In this document: positions 8,022 to 15,691 of the stretch, piece after piece
Layout of the letters: each line of letters opens with the position of its first letter
How positions within the stretch are numbered: the stretch's first letter is position 1
Source: CAYNWK01 sp964400875
Lineage (GTDB): Bacteria; Chloroflexota; Anaerolineae; Anaerolineales; UBA4823
DNA length: 30,213 nucleotides
Direction: 5' to 3'
Assembly: GCA_964400875.1 (NCBI GenBank)
Contig: CAYNWK010000044.1
Span: forward strand, 1-30,213
Program-made: the position numbers and the translations under genes
Notes under the pieces: model-generated
Databases searched by the model: none
Seen by the model: only the letters and a program-made list of their open reading frames with translations
What the model was told of the DNA's origin: nothing

Positions 8022-8065
8022 TTAAAATGATGCCGATTTTAGCGGTATACTTTGATTCGTACAAT
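8022..8065 (+). promoter_or_regulatory. Candidate promoter for the GMC oxidoreductase
   Basis: TTAAAA (8022-8027) and TATACT (8046-8051) with an 18-nt spacer form a plausible sigma-70-like promoter. A second possible -10, TACAAT, is at 8060-8065, without a good -35. Either would give a short leader before ATG 8088. Confidence 0.4.
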
Positions 8066-8087
8066 CCGGCACAAACGACAGAGGAAC

Positions 8088-9740
8088 ATGAACCCTCAGC
8101 AAACAGAAGAGACCTACGATTTCGTGGTGATCGGCTCCGGTTTCGGCGGCAGCGTCTCGGCGATGCGCCTGACGGAGAAGGGCTACCGCGTGCTGGTCCT
8201 AGAGCGCGGCAAACGCTTCCGCGACGAAGATTTCCCGTCCACCAACTGGATCGTGTGGAAATATTTGTGGCTGCCGGCGATGCGCCTGTTCGGCATCCTG
8301 CAGATCAGCCCGTTCCGGGACGTAATCGTGCTGCACGGCTCCGGCGTGGGAGGCGGCAGCCTCGGCTTCGCCAACGTGCTGATGAAACCGGACGACCGCC
8401 TGTTCGCCGCGCCAGCCTGGAAACACCTGGCCGATTGGAAGAAGGTGCTGGAGCCGCATTACGAGACCGCCAAATGCATGCTGGGCGTGGATACCAACCC
8501 GAATCTCTGGCACGCCGACCAGGTCCTGGCAGAGATCGCCGCCGAATTGGGCATGGGAGATACCTTCCAGCCCACGGATGGGGGCATCTTCTACGGCGAG
8601 CCGGGTGTGGAAGTCCCCGACCCTTATTTCGGTGGAGAGGGGCCGCCGCGGCGAGGCTGCATTCACTGCGGCGCATGCATGATCGGATGCCCACACAACG
8701 CGAAAAATACCCTGGTCAAGAACTATCTTTACCTGGCCGAAAAATGGGGGGCGCAGGTCTGGGCCGAGTCCGAGGTGCGCGACGTACGCCCACTGCCGCC
8801 GGCCCAGACAGACGGGGCGCGCTACGAAGTCGTTTACCGCAGCTCGACAGCCTGGTTCAATAAGCCCGAGCGTTCAATACGGGCGCGCAACGTTGTATTC
8901 GCCGCCGGCGCCCTGGGCAGCATGCGCTTGCTGTTCCGCTGCCGGGATGTGACCGCCTCCCTGCCGGCGATCTCATCCCGCCTGGGCGACTTGGTGCGCA
9001 CCAACAGCGAAGCGCTGTTGGGAGCCACCAGCCGCTCTTCCGATACGGATTACTCCCAGGGCATCGCCATCAGCTCTATCTTCCACGCCGACCCGGTCAC
9101 CGCTATCGAACCGGTGCGTTACCCGGCGGGCTCATCGTTGATGCGCTTTCTTTCCGGCCCGCTGGTCGAGTCGGGCCAGAGCATACCGGTGCGTTTCTTC
9201 AAGACAGCCTTGCAGATTCTCACCCGCCCGTTGGATTTCTTCCGCACTCATATCCTGCCCGGCTGGGCGCAGCGCACCACCATCCTGCTAGTGATGCAAA
9301 CGGAGGACAACCGCATCCGCATCCGCCTGGGCCGGCATGCCTTCACCCTGTTCCGCCGCAACCTGGTCTCCCAGCCCGACGAGGAGTGCAACATCCCCAG
9401 CAAGATCGATATCGGACATCAGGTGACGCGCGATTTCGCCGCCCGCACCAACGGCATCCCGGCGGGATCGATCAATGAAGGCCTGTTTAATATCCCCATG
9501 ACCGCCCACATCCTGGGCGGCTGCCCCATGGGGCTGGATGACGACGAAGGGGTAGTAGACCTGAATTGCGAGGTCCACAATTATCCCGGATTGTACGTGG
9601 TGGATGGTTCGATCATGCCGGCGAACCCAGGGGTCAACCCGAGCCTGACGATCACGGCACTGGCCGAGTACGCCATGAGCTGCATGCCCCCCAAAGCGGG
9701 CGCGCAACCCCGGCCGCCGCTGTTCAAGCCGCAAGGCTGA
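8088..9740 (+). CDS. GMC-family FAD-dependent oxidoreductase (cholesterol-oxidase-like) with CxxCxxCxxxCP motif
   Basis: The 550-residue protein has an N-terminal FAD-binding motif VVIGSGFGGSVSAMRL at about 13-28, a second family motif LHGSGVGGGSLGFANV, and the C-terminal GMC region with HILGGCPMG and the end phrase VVDGSIMPANPGVNPSLTI. It should oxidise an alcohol or sterol-like substrate using FAD. There is no signal peptide. Residues 191-202 read CIHCGACMIGCP, which has the spacing of a [4Fe-4S] ferredoxin motif. Related GMC proteins carry cysteines here, but cluster binding is not proven. ATG 8088 has AGAGGA upstream; the earlier frame start at 8052 has none. The stop lies 3 nt from the end of the converging GNAT gene. 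Confidence 0.87.
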   Translation: MNPQQTEETYDFVVIGSGFGGSVSAMRLTEKGYRVLVLERGKRFRDEDFPSTNWIVWKYLWLPAMRLFGILQISPFRDVIVLHGSGVGGGSLGFANVLMKPDDRLFAAPAWKHLADWKKVLEPHYETAKCMLGVDTNPNLWHADQVLAEIAAELGMGDTFQPTDGGIFYGEPGVEVPDPYFGGEGPPRRGCIHCGACMIGCPHNAKNTLVKNYLYLAEKWGAQVWAESEVRDVRPLPPAQTDGARYEVVYRSSTAWFNKPERSIRARNVVFAAGALGSMRLLFRCRDVTASLPAISSRLGDLVRTNSEALLGATSRSSDTDYSQGIAISSIFHADPVTAIEPVRYPAGSSLMRFLSGPLVESGQSIPVRFFKTALQILTRPLDFFRTHILPGWAQRTTILLVMQTEDNRIRIRLGRHAFTLFRRNLVSQPDEECNIPSKIDIGHQVTRDFAARTNGIPAGSINEGLFNIPMTAHILGGCPMGLDDDEGVVDLNCEVHNYPGLYVVDGSIMPANPGVNPSLTITALAEYAMSCMPPKAGAQPRPPLFKPQG

Positions 9741-9743
9741 CGA

Positions 9744-10187
9744 TCAACCGCGCTTCATCACCAGCAGTTTCTCCCCCGTTTTGCTCAACATTCCAAAGAC
9801 GCCCGCCAGGCGATTGATCCGGCGGAAATAAACCGGCAGGTCATCCCCCTCGATGGGCCGGAAGCCAAACCTGGCGTACAACGCTCCCAGGTTGCTGCGG
9901 CACATTAAGTACAGCTCGCCCGGATGCGCCTCGAGCAGGTGTTCGATCAGGGCGCGGGCTACGCCCTCCCCCCGCCAATCCCGGCCCACGACCAGGGAGG
10001 CCAGCTCCAAGGAGCCGTCCCGGTGCGGTTTGAGCTGCACGCAACCGACAACCTGCTGCGCCGGAGAGACCGCCACAGTGAAGCGCGGCCAGTCCAGACC
10101 GGTTGGGTTCAGGTGCGCGCCGCGTACCAGGTCGCGGATGGCATCTGCATCTCTTTCCACTGCAGGCCGCAGTGTGTAAGCGCTCAT
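9744..10187 (-). CDS. GNAT-family N-acetyltransferase
   Basis: The 147-residue protein is a single GNAT domain that transfers an acetyl group from acetyl-CoA to an unknown amine. The acetyl-CoA-binding P-loop region reads LVVGRDWRGEGVARALIEHLL at about residues 66-86 (core RGEGVA), and the C-terminal phrase ALYARFGFRP is typical. The ATG at 10187 begins 8 nt after the gatB stop, so this is the last gene of the gatC-gatA-alkD-like-gatB operon. ArgA-like or PaiA-like roles cannot be separated by eye. Confidence 0.82.
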   Translation of the reverse strand: MSAYTLRPAVERDADAIRDLVRGAHLNPTGLDWPRFTVAVSPAQQVVGCVQLKPHRDGSLELASLVVGRDWRGEGVARALIEHLLEAHPGELYLMCRSNLGALYARFGFRPIEGDDLPVYFRRINRLAGVFGMLSKTGEKLLVMKRG

Positions 10188-10195
10188 CAACCCTA

Positions 10196-11635
10196 TCAGG
10201 CTTTAGCGAGCATCTCTTGCAGCAGCTGCCGGGTGAGCTGCGGATCGGCCTTACCGCGCGATTTTTTCATCACCTGCCCCAGGAACCAGCCAAGCAAACC
10301 CTCTTTGCCTCCCTGGTAGGTAGCCACCTGCTCGGGGTTCTCGGCCAGCACTTCGGCGACGATGGCCCGCAAAGCGTCTTCGTCCCCCACCTGTGCCAGC
10401 CCTTCCGCCTCAATGATCTCCGCTGGAGAGCGCCCGCTTTCCTGAACCCGGTCCAGCAGGGATTTGCCGGTGTTGGTGTTGACCACGCCCTGATCGACCA
10501 GTTTGACGATCGCGGCGAGATATTCGGGGGTCAGGCGCAGGTCGCCGGCGGCAAGGCTGCGCTCGTTGAGCATGCGCAGCACGTCGTTGATCAGCCAGTT
10601 GGAAACCCGCTTGGGATCGCCGCCGTACGCTTCCACCGCGGCTTCGAAATAGTCCGAGAGGCTGCGTTCCCCGGTCAGGATGTCGGCGTCGTACTCGGGC
10701 AGTTCGTACTGCGCGATGAAACGCTCCCGGCGCGCCAGGGGCAGCTCCGGCAGGTCGGCCAGGATCGACTTGCGCCAGGCCTCGTCGAGGTGGACAGGCA
10801 GCAGATCCGGCTCGCGAAAATAACGGTAATCGGCCTCGGTCTCCTTGGTGCGCATCACACTCAAGCTCTGGCTCGAGTCATCCCACTGCAAGGTCCAGGC
10901 TTCAATCGGTTCGCCGGCACCCACGGCGCGCATCTGGCGCTCGATCTCCTTGGAGATCGCCATGCGTACATTGTCAATGGAGTTGACGTTCTTGATCTCA
11001 GTCTTGGTGTTGAGCACCTGCTCGCCCTCCAACCGGATAGAGACGTTGGCGTCGGCGCGCAGGTGCCCTTTTTCCATGTCCGCTTCGGAGACATCCAACC
11101 AGCGCAGCAGCTGGCGCAGGCGGATCAGGTACTGGGCGGCTTCGTCGGCTGAACGCAGGTCCGGCCCGGTGACCATCTCGATCAGGGGAACCCCACAACG
11201 GTTGAAGTCGATCAGGCGGCTGCCGTCCTGGTTGACGGTCTTGCCGGCGTCCTCTTCGATGTGCAGCTTATCGATGTTAACCCGGCGTGTGTAGCCCTCC
11301 GGCATGGGCACGTCCAGGAAGCCGCCGCGCGCCAAAGGCCGGTCATACTGCGAAATCTGGTAACCCTTGGGCAAGTCCGGGTAGAAATAGTTCTTGCGGT
11401 CGAAGTAGGAGACCGGCTGGGGCTCGGCTTGTAAGGCCGCGGCCAGCAGCACGGCTTTCTCCACCACGACCTTGTTCAGCACCGGCAGCACGCCGGGCAA
11501 TCCGGTGCATACCGGGCAGATATTGGTGTTGGGCGGGTCTTCCCAAGAGTCTGCCTTACAAGCGCAGAAGATCTTGGAGATGGTGTTCAGCTGGATGTGG
11601 GTTTCCAGGCCGATGACGGCTTCGTATTTTGGCAT
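10196..11635 (-). CDS. gatB: Asp/Glu-tRNA(Asn/Gln) amidotransferase subunit B
   Basis: The 479-residue kinase subunit phosphorylates the misacylated Glu or Asp on tRNA and lets the ammonia from GatA form Gln- or Asn-tRNA. It has the N-terminal GatB signature VIGLETHIQL, four zinc-type cysteines (FCACK and ICPVCTGLPG), DRKNYFYPDLPKGYQISQYD, the phrase DFNRCGVPLIEMVT, and the C-terminal YqeY-like tail with GWFLGQVMKKSRGKADP. Length is normal. A GGTAGGAG ribosome site precedes ATG 11635 and overlaps the stop of the AlkD-like gene upstream. Confidence 0.97.
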   Translation of the reverse strand: MPKYEAVIGLETHIQLNTISKIFCACKADSWEDPPNTNICPVCTGLPGVLPVLNKVVVEKAVLLAAALQAEPQPVSYFDRKNYFYPDLPKGYQISQYDRPLARGGFLDVPMPEGYTRRVNIDKLHIEEDAGKTVNQDGSRLIDFNRCGVPLIEMVTGPDLRSADEAAQYLIRLRQLLRWLDVSEADMEKGHLRADANVSIRLEGEQVLNTKTEIKNVNSIDNVRMAISKEIERQMRAVGAGEPIEAWTLQWDDSSQSLSVMRTKETEADYRYFREPDLLPVHLDEAWRKSILADLPELPLARRERFIAQYELPEYDADILTGERSLSDYFEAAVEAYGGDPKRVSNWLINDVLRMLNERSLAAGDLRLTPEYLAAIVKLVDQGVVNTNTGKSLLDRVQESGRSPAEIIEAEGLAQVGDEDALRAIVAEVLAENPEQVATYQGGKEGLLGWFLGQVMKKSRGKADPQLTRQLLQEMLAKA

Positions 11636-11639
11636 GCTC

Positions 11640-12320
11640 CTACCTCAACCTCGCCTGTACCTTCTCGCCGGTCAGCTCTCTTCGTGCGTCGGCAGCGATC
11701 CAGCGGGCGGCCTTAGAGTCGAGCTGTTCGATCTCGGCGACGACGGCGAGCGCGCTTTCATTTAAAGAGCGGCTGCGCTTGCCGATCTGGCGCAGCGCCC
11801 AGTTAACCGCTTTCTTGACGAAATTGCGCTCGTCCCGGGCCTGGCCCACGATGGCCGGATAGAAGCTTTCAAAGGCCTCATCCGGAGCTTTCTTATCATG
11901 CACGGCCAGATAGGCCATCAGCGCGAAACCGGCGCGCTTGACAAACTCGGCCTCCCGGCTGCTCCATTCCAGCGCTTTTTCGTAGGCAAACAGCGTGCGG
12001 TCGAACAGGTTGCCGCAGCACTGGTCGCACAAATCCCAGGAGTTGAAATCGGCCGCCCAGCGCTCCAGCTGCTCTTCTGTGACCAGTTTGGGATCGTCGA
12101 TCATGCTCGCCAGGATGCGGGCTTCATGCTCGCCAGATTCCCACAAGTCTTGCGCAAGCTCGTGGTCCTTGCCGAGCTCTTTAGCGATTCCCCGTAAGAC
12201 GGGGATCTTGATGCCCAGGGCGGACTCCGGATTGATGCCGAAATGCGCCATGCCGGCGGCCGCCTCCGGGTCGCCCAGCTCCCGCAAGCGGCCCAGGACT
12301 TCAGCAGCGGATTTATTCAC
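11640..12320 (-). CDS. DNA alkylation repair protein, AlkD-like DNA glycosylase
   Basis: The 226-residue all-helical HEAT-repeat protein belongs to the AlkC/AlkD family, which removes alkylated bases such as 3-methyladenine from DNA. Trp95 and Asp99 in NSWDLCDQ and Trp174 in KKAVNWALRQIG match, by spacing, the Trp109, Asp113 and Trp187 of Bacillus cereus AlkD. It likely starts at GTG 12320, overlapping the gatA stop by 8 nt, without a clear ribosome site of its own. Its stop TAG is 4 nt from gatB. It is thus embedded between two amidotransferase subunits, an unusual place for a repair gene. Confidence 0.85.
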   Translation of the reverse strand: MNKSAAEVLGRLRELGDPEAAAGMAHFGINPESALGIKIPVLRGIAKELGKDHELAQDLWESGEHEARILASMIDDPKLVTEEQLERWAADFNSWDLCDQCCGNLFDRTLFAYEKALEWSSREAEFVKRAGFALMAYLAVHDKKAPDEAFESFYPAIVGQARDERNFVKKAVNWALRQIGKRSRSLNESALAVVAEIEQLDSKAARWIAADARRELTGEKVQARLR

Positions 12321-13917
12321 CCGATGACCCGTTCTGGCTCAAGATAGGCGGGCGGCGTTGACGCCAGGCCTCGGTTTCAGTAGCCATTTCGTAAGCGCGG
12401 CCGATGCGCAGCAGGGTGGCCTCGGAGAAATCCGGACCGAGCAGCTGGATGCCGATAGGCAAGCCGCTCCCGTCAAAACCGGCGGGCAGTGAGAGCCCGG
12501 GCACCCCGGCGTGGTTAGCCGGCACGGTCAGCTGGTCGGCGTACTGCATCAAGACGGAATCACCGTATACATCGCCCAGCGGGAAAGCCGTGGTCGGCGT
12601 GGTCGGCGTGAGCAGAGCGTCCAGCCGGTGGGGGCCGTCCGGGTCGAAGGCGCGCTCGAAATCCCGGCGGATCAGCGTGCGCACTTTAAGGGCCCGATTG
12701 TAATACTGCTCGCTGTACTGGGCAGCGCTGACGTACATGCCCATCAAGATGCGCAGCTTGGGCTGCAGTCCAAAGCCCTGGCCGCGCGATTTGCGATACA
12801 TCTCGCGCAGGTCGTCAACCGGTTCCGGGGTGCGGTAGCCGTACTTGACCCCGTCGTAACGGTGCAGGTTGGAGGCCGCCTCGACCCGGGAAATGACGAA
12901 ATAGACCGGGATGCCGTAACGGGTGTGGGGCATGGGCACGTCTTCGACGATATCGGCACCCTGTTGGGCCAGGAAACCGGCAGCGCTCATCACCGCAGCC
13001 TCGATCTCCGGGGAGATGGGCTGCTGGCGCAGTTCCCCGCTCTCGGCGTCGAAGTAATTGATGCGGAAGTATTCGGGCGAGAGGCCGATGCGCAAGCCGC
13101 GCACCCCCTGCTTCAACGCGGCAGTGTAATCGGGGACGGGTTCGGTGGCGGCGGTCGCATCGCGCCGGTCCGGCCCGGCGATGACATTGAGCATCAAGGC
13201 TGCATCGGTCACCTCCCGCGCCACCGGCCCGGGACAGTCCAGGGAGGAGCCAAAGGCGATCAAGCCATAGCGGGAAACGCGCCCGTAGGTCGGTTTCAGC
13301 CCCACCACGCCGCAGAAGGCAGCCGGCTGGCGCACGGAGCCGGCGGTGTCGGTGCCCAGAGAGAGCGCTCCCTCCCCGGCGGCCACCGCTGAGGCACTGC
13401 CTCCGGAAGACCCTCCGGGCACGCGCGATAAATCCCAGGGGTTGCGCGGGGCAGGCTGGAAGGCGGAAGACTCGTTCGAGGAGCCGTAGGTAAATTCATC
13501 CAGGTTAACCTTGCCGAGCATCACCCCTCCGGCCGCTTCCATGCGCGCGGCGGGGGTAGCCGTATAGGGCGCCACGAAGTTCGCCAGGATGCGCGAGCCA
13601 GCGGTGGAGGGTGTGTCGCGCACACAGAAGATGTCCTTGACGGTGAAAGGGACCCCGCAAAGCGGGCCAGGGTCCGCACCCTCAGCCAGCTTGCGGTCCA
13701 CCTCCTCGGCCTGGGAGCGGGCGCGTTCGGCGGTCAGGGTGATGAAAGCGTGAACGGAGCTTTCATCGGAAGGCTCGGGCTGCGTGGTCAGGGTTCCAGG
13801 GCGACCGTCTACAGCGGCGATGCGCGCCAGGGTGGATTCCAGCGCTTCCACGGCGGAGACTTCACGCTGGCGGATCAGGGCAGCCAGCACGTGAGCGGGC
13901 AGGTCACAGAGTTCCAT
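12313..13917 (-). CDS. gatA: Asp/Glu-tRNA(Asn/Gln) amidotransferase subunit A
   Basis: The 534-residue glutaminase subunit releases ammonia for the tRNA-bound Glu or Asp. The amidase triad is visible: Lys94 in FTVKD, the cis-Ser170 in GGSSGGS, and nucleophile Ser194 in GTDTAGSVRQP. The spacing to Staphylococcus aureus GatA (Lys79, Ser154, Ser178) shows an extra segment of about 15 residues before Lys94, rich in Pro, Ser and Thr (about 38-54). An alanine replaces the usual glycine before GS in the nucleophile loop. ATG 13917 lies 11 nt after the gatC stop; the frame extends further upstream but overlaps gatC. Confidence 0.96.
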   Translation of the reverse strand: MELCDLPAHVLAALIRQREVSAVEALESTLARIAAVDGRPGTLTTQPEPSDESSVHAFITLTAERARSQAEEVDRKLAEGADPGPLCGVPFTVKDIFCVRDTPSTAGSRILANFVAPYTATPAARMEAAGGVMLGKVNLDEFTYGSSNESSAFQPAPRNPWDLSRVPGGSSGGSASAVAAGEGALSLGTDTAGSVRQPAAFCGVVGLKPTYGRVSRYGLIAFGSSLDCPGPVAREVTDAALMLNVIAGPDRRDATAATEPVPDYTAALKQGVRGLRIGLSPEYFRINYFDAESGELRQQPISPEIEAAVMSAAGFLAQQGADIVEDVPMPHTRYGIPVYFVISRVEAASNLHRYDGVKYGYRTPEPVDDLREMYRKSRGQGFGLQPKLRILMGMYVSAAQYSEQYYNRALKVRTLIRRDFERAFDPDGPHRLDALLTPTTPTTAFPLGDVYGDSVLMQYADQLTVPANHAGVPGLSLPAGFDGSGLPIGIQLLGPDFSEATLLRIGRAYEMATETEAWRQRRPPILSQNGSSGE

Positions 13918-13928
13918 TGCTTGAAGGC

Positions 13929-14267
13929 TTATTCCAGTTCGGTATACGGGATGTCGGGCACGACGATGTAACGTTCTTCGGTCTGCGGCGCCTGGCCGAG
14001 GATCGCATCCGGGTGGGGGTAGGGGCCCCACTCGTCGTCGCGCACCGGGGGTGTGTTCTGGGGCGTGTAAGGCACTCCGTGGGAAGTGATCGGGGTCGCC
14101 TCGTCCAGCGGGATGGCTTCCAACTCATCGATAGCCTTGAGCTGCTTGTTGAGCTCGCCGCGCAGGTATTCAGCCTGGTCCTCGTCCAATTCGAACGCAG
14201 CCAGCTGGACCAGGTGGGCGAACAAACCGGCATCGATCGCTTCTTCAATGGGTTTTTTAGGGGACAT
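13929..14267 (-). CDS. gatC: Asp/Glu-tRNA(Asn/Gln) amidotransferase subunit C
   Basis: The 112-residue protein stabilises the GatAB complex. It shows the N-terminal helical part with HLVQLAAFELDEDQAEYLRG and the loop-rich tail of GatC, ending in YIVVPDIPYTELE. AGGAG precedes ATG 14267. It is the first gene of the operon gatC-gatA-alkD-like-gatB-GNAT. The middle segment, with SHGVPYTPQNTPPVRDDEWG, corresponds to the usual LRPD-like linker but is longer than in most GatC proteins. Confidence 0.88.
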   Translation of the reverse strand: MSPKKPIEEAIDAGLFAHLVQLAAFELDEDQAEYLRGELNKQLKAIDELEAIPLDEATPITSHGVPYTPQNTPPVRDDEWGPYPHPDAILGQAPQTEERYIVVPDIPYTELE

Positions 14268-14297
14268 AAGGGATCTCCTGGTTTGCGGATCGGGATG

Positions 14298-14303
14298 ATT
14301 CTA
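14298..14303 (-). promoter_or_regulatory. Candidate -10 box of the gat operon
   Basis: TAGAAT reads on the minus strand 30 nt before the gatC ATG. The expected -35 position holds no good match. No other promoter-like site is seen closer to gatC. Confidence 0.35.
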
Positions 14304-14424
14304 CCAGCCTTTCGATCGCTCCCTACACCAAGAAAGCAGTTTTTGTGCAGGCGCAGTCCCTTCCCGAACAACCTGCAGCGATCGACGCATTACTTTTTAC
14401 CTAATCTCAGAGGAGCGCAATTGG

Positions 14425-14432
14425 TATAGAAT
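14425..14432 (+). promoter_or_regulatory. Candidate -10 box of the LytM-like lipoprotein gene
   Basis: TATAGAAT, a double -10-like element, lies 32 nt before ATG 14465. No convincing -35 is found. Confidence 0.35.
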
Positions 14433-14464
14433 AGAGTTAACATGAGAACAAAGAGGTGATCAAC

Positions 14465-15547
14465 ATGAACCACCAGACACGACGAACCCTCACGCTGGCG
14501 GCGATCTGCCTGCTGGTGACCACAGCCAGCTGCCGCCTGGCAGGTCAACTCCTGGGAAACGAGGCGCAGCCACAGAGCGGCGTCACGCAGGCAGCGATCA
14601 CGGCGGCCCCGGCGACCGAATCCAGCCCACCCGAGAGCACCCCAGCCGCGTCGCCCACCGAGGAGAGCGCGCCTCCAGCGACCGAGCCGGCGGCGGGGGA
14701 GCCTACTCCAACCTCCGCCCCTCAAGAAGAGGCCTCGATAGTCGAGCAGTCCTGCGCCGAGGAGACCTGCGTTCTCGACGGGAGTTTCGTGCTTAATCGT
14801 CCCATCGGACCGCAGGGGCGCCGCACCATCGTGTACTCCAGCCGCTTCGGCACCATTCGCCAGGCCAGCGGAGACGCACGCCAGGGCGTATTTTTCCTCA
14901 ATTCGACCGGCACGCCGGTGCTGGCCGCGGCCGATGGCGTGGTCGTCGTTGCCGGGGACGATGCGAACCAGGTGTACGGCCGGCAGCGCGGCTTTTACGG
15001 CAACCTGGTGATCCTGCAGCACGACCTGCCCGGGCTCTCCGCGCCGCTGTTCACCTTGTATGGGCACCTGGCTGAAGTATCCGTACAAAACGGCGACGAG
15101 GTGGCGGCGGGCCAGGAGATCGGCCTGGTGGGCAGCAGCGGAGCCGCCACCGGCAGCACCTTGATCTTCGAAGTACGCTACTGGGAGAACAATGCCCAGG
15201 CCGTACGCAACCCGGAACTGTGGCTGGAGCCGCTGACAGGCGAGGACGGGCAACTGCAGGGCGCGCTGGCCGGACGTATCGTGGACGCTCAAGGAAAATA
15301 CCTGCGCATTGACAACATCGTGCTTGAACAATTGAGCGGCCCCAGCCAACCGGCCATTGAGCAGTATTACGTGAGCACCTACTCGGGGAGCAGCTTGAGT
15401 GGGCTCGAACCGTGGGAGGAAAATTTCGCCATCGGCGACCTGCCGGCAGGCTCCTACCAGATCAGCTTCTGGCTGGGCGGGATGCAGCAGCGGGTGATCG
15501 AGGTCGAACCCGGCAGGCTGACCCTGGTGACCTTCCGGATCGAATGA
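14465..15547 (+). CDS. Lipoprotein with degenerate M23/LytM peptidase domain
   Basis: The 360-residue protein starts MNHQTRRTLTLAAICLLVTTASC, a lipoprotein signal, followed by a low-complexity Pro/Ser/Thr/Glu linker of about 70 residues. The M23 (LytM) fold follows at about 110-255, recognisable from TGTPVLAAADGVV, YGNLVILQH and LYGHL. The zinc ligands are mostly lost: the HxxxD pair is Arg139 and Phe143, and the HxH is Thr232 and Ile234; only His201 stays. It is therefore unlikely to cut peptidoglycan and may act like the non-catalytic amidase activators EnvC/NlpD, or as a binding protein. A carboxypeptidase-regulatory-like beta domain ends the protein. ATG 14465 has AGAGGTGA upstream. It is divergent from gatC. 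Confidence 0.85.
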   Translation: MNHQTRRTLTLAAICLLVTTASCRLAGQLLGNEAQPQSGVTQAAITAAPATESSPPESTPAASPTEESAPPATEPAAGEPTPTSAPQEEASIVEQSCAEETCVLDGSFVLNRPIGPQGRRTIVYSSRFGTIRQASGDARQGVFFLNSTGTPVLAAADGVVVVAGDDANQVYGRQRGFYGNLVILQHDLPGLSAPLFTLYGHLAEVSVQNGDEVAAGQEIGLVGSSGAATGSTLIFEVRYWENNAQAVRNPELWLEPLTGEDGQLQGALAGRIVDAQGKYLRIDNIVLEQLSGPSQPAIEQYYVSTYSGSSLSGLEPWEENFAIGDLPAGSYQISFWLGGMQQRVIEVEPGRLTLVTFRIE

Positions 15548-15586
15548 GCAGGTTCTTTAGAGCCTCCTTGGAAATATGGGCAGGGA

Positions 15587-15613
15587 TTTGAGCGGATGCC
15601 TCCGTGCTATAAT
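15587..15613 (+). promoter_or_regulatory. Candidate promoter of the acyl-CoA dehydrogenase operon
   Basis: TATAAT at 15608-15613 is a perfect -10. TTTGAG at 15587-15592 could be the -35, but the 15-nt spacer is short. Transcription should start near 15619-15620, inside the left arm of the following inverted repeat. Confidence 0.55.
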
Positions 15614-15615
15614 GG

Positions 15616-15671
15616 CTGCGTCATCAATGGCTGACAACATACTCACACTACCCGGGTTTTGATGGACGCAG
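15616..15671. repeat. Inverted repeat at the 5' leader of the acyl-CoA dehydrogenase gene
   Basis: CTGCGTCATCAA (15616-15627) is complementary to TTGATGGACGCAG (15659-15671) with a single bulged G, across a 31-nt loop. It begins at the expected transcription start and ends 20 nt before the ATG. It could be a leader stem-loop or a split operator for a regulator looping across the leader. Confidence 0.6.
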
Positions 15672-15691
15672 TGTTCCCCACGGAGGCGTAG

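Noticed and set aside
8000..8863. Open frame of 287 codons overlapping the GMC gene
   Set aside because: Arg/Pro-rich out-of-frame shadow of the GMC coding sequence.
10103..11152. Open frame of 349 codons on the plus strand
   Set aside because: It is the antisense shadow of gatB, a strongly recognisable gene.
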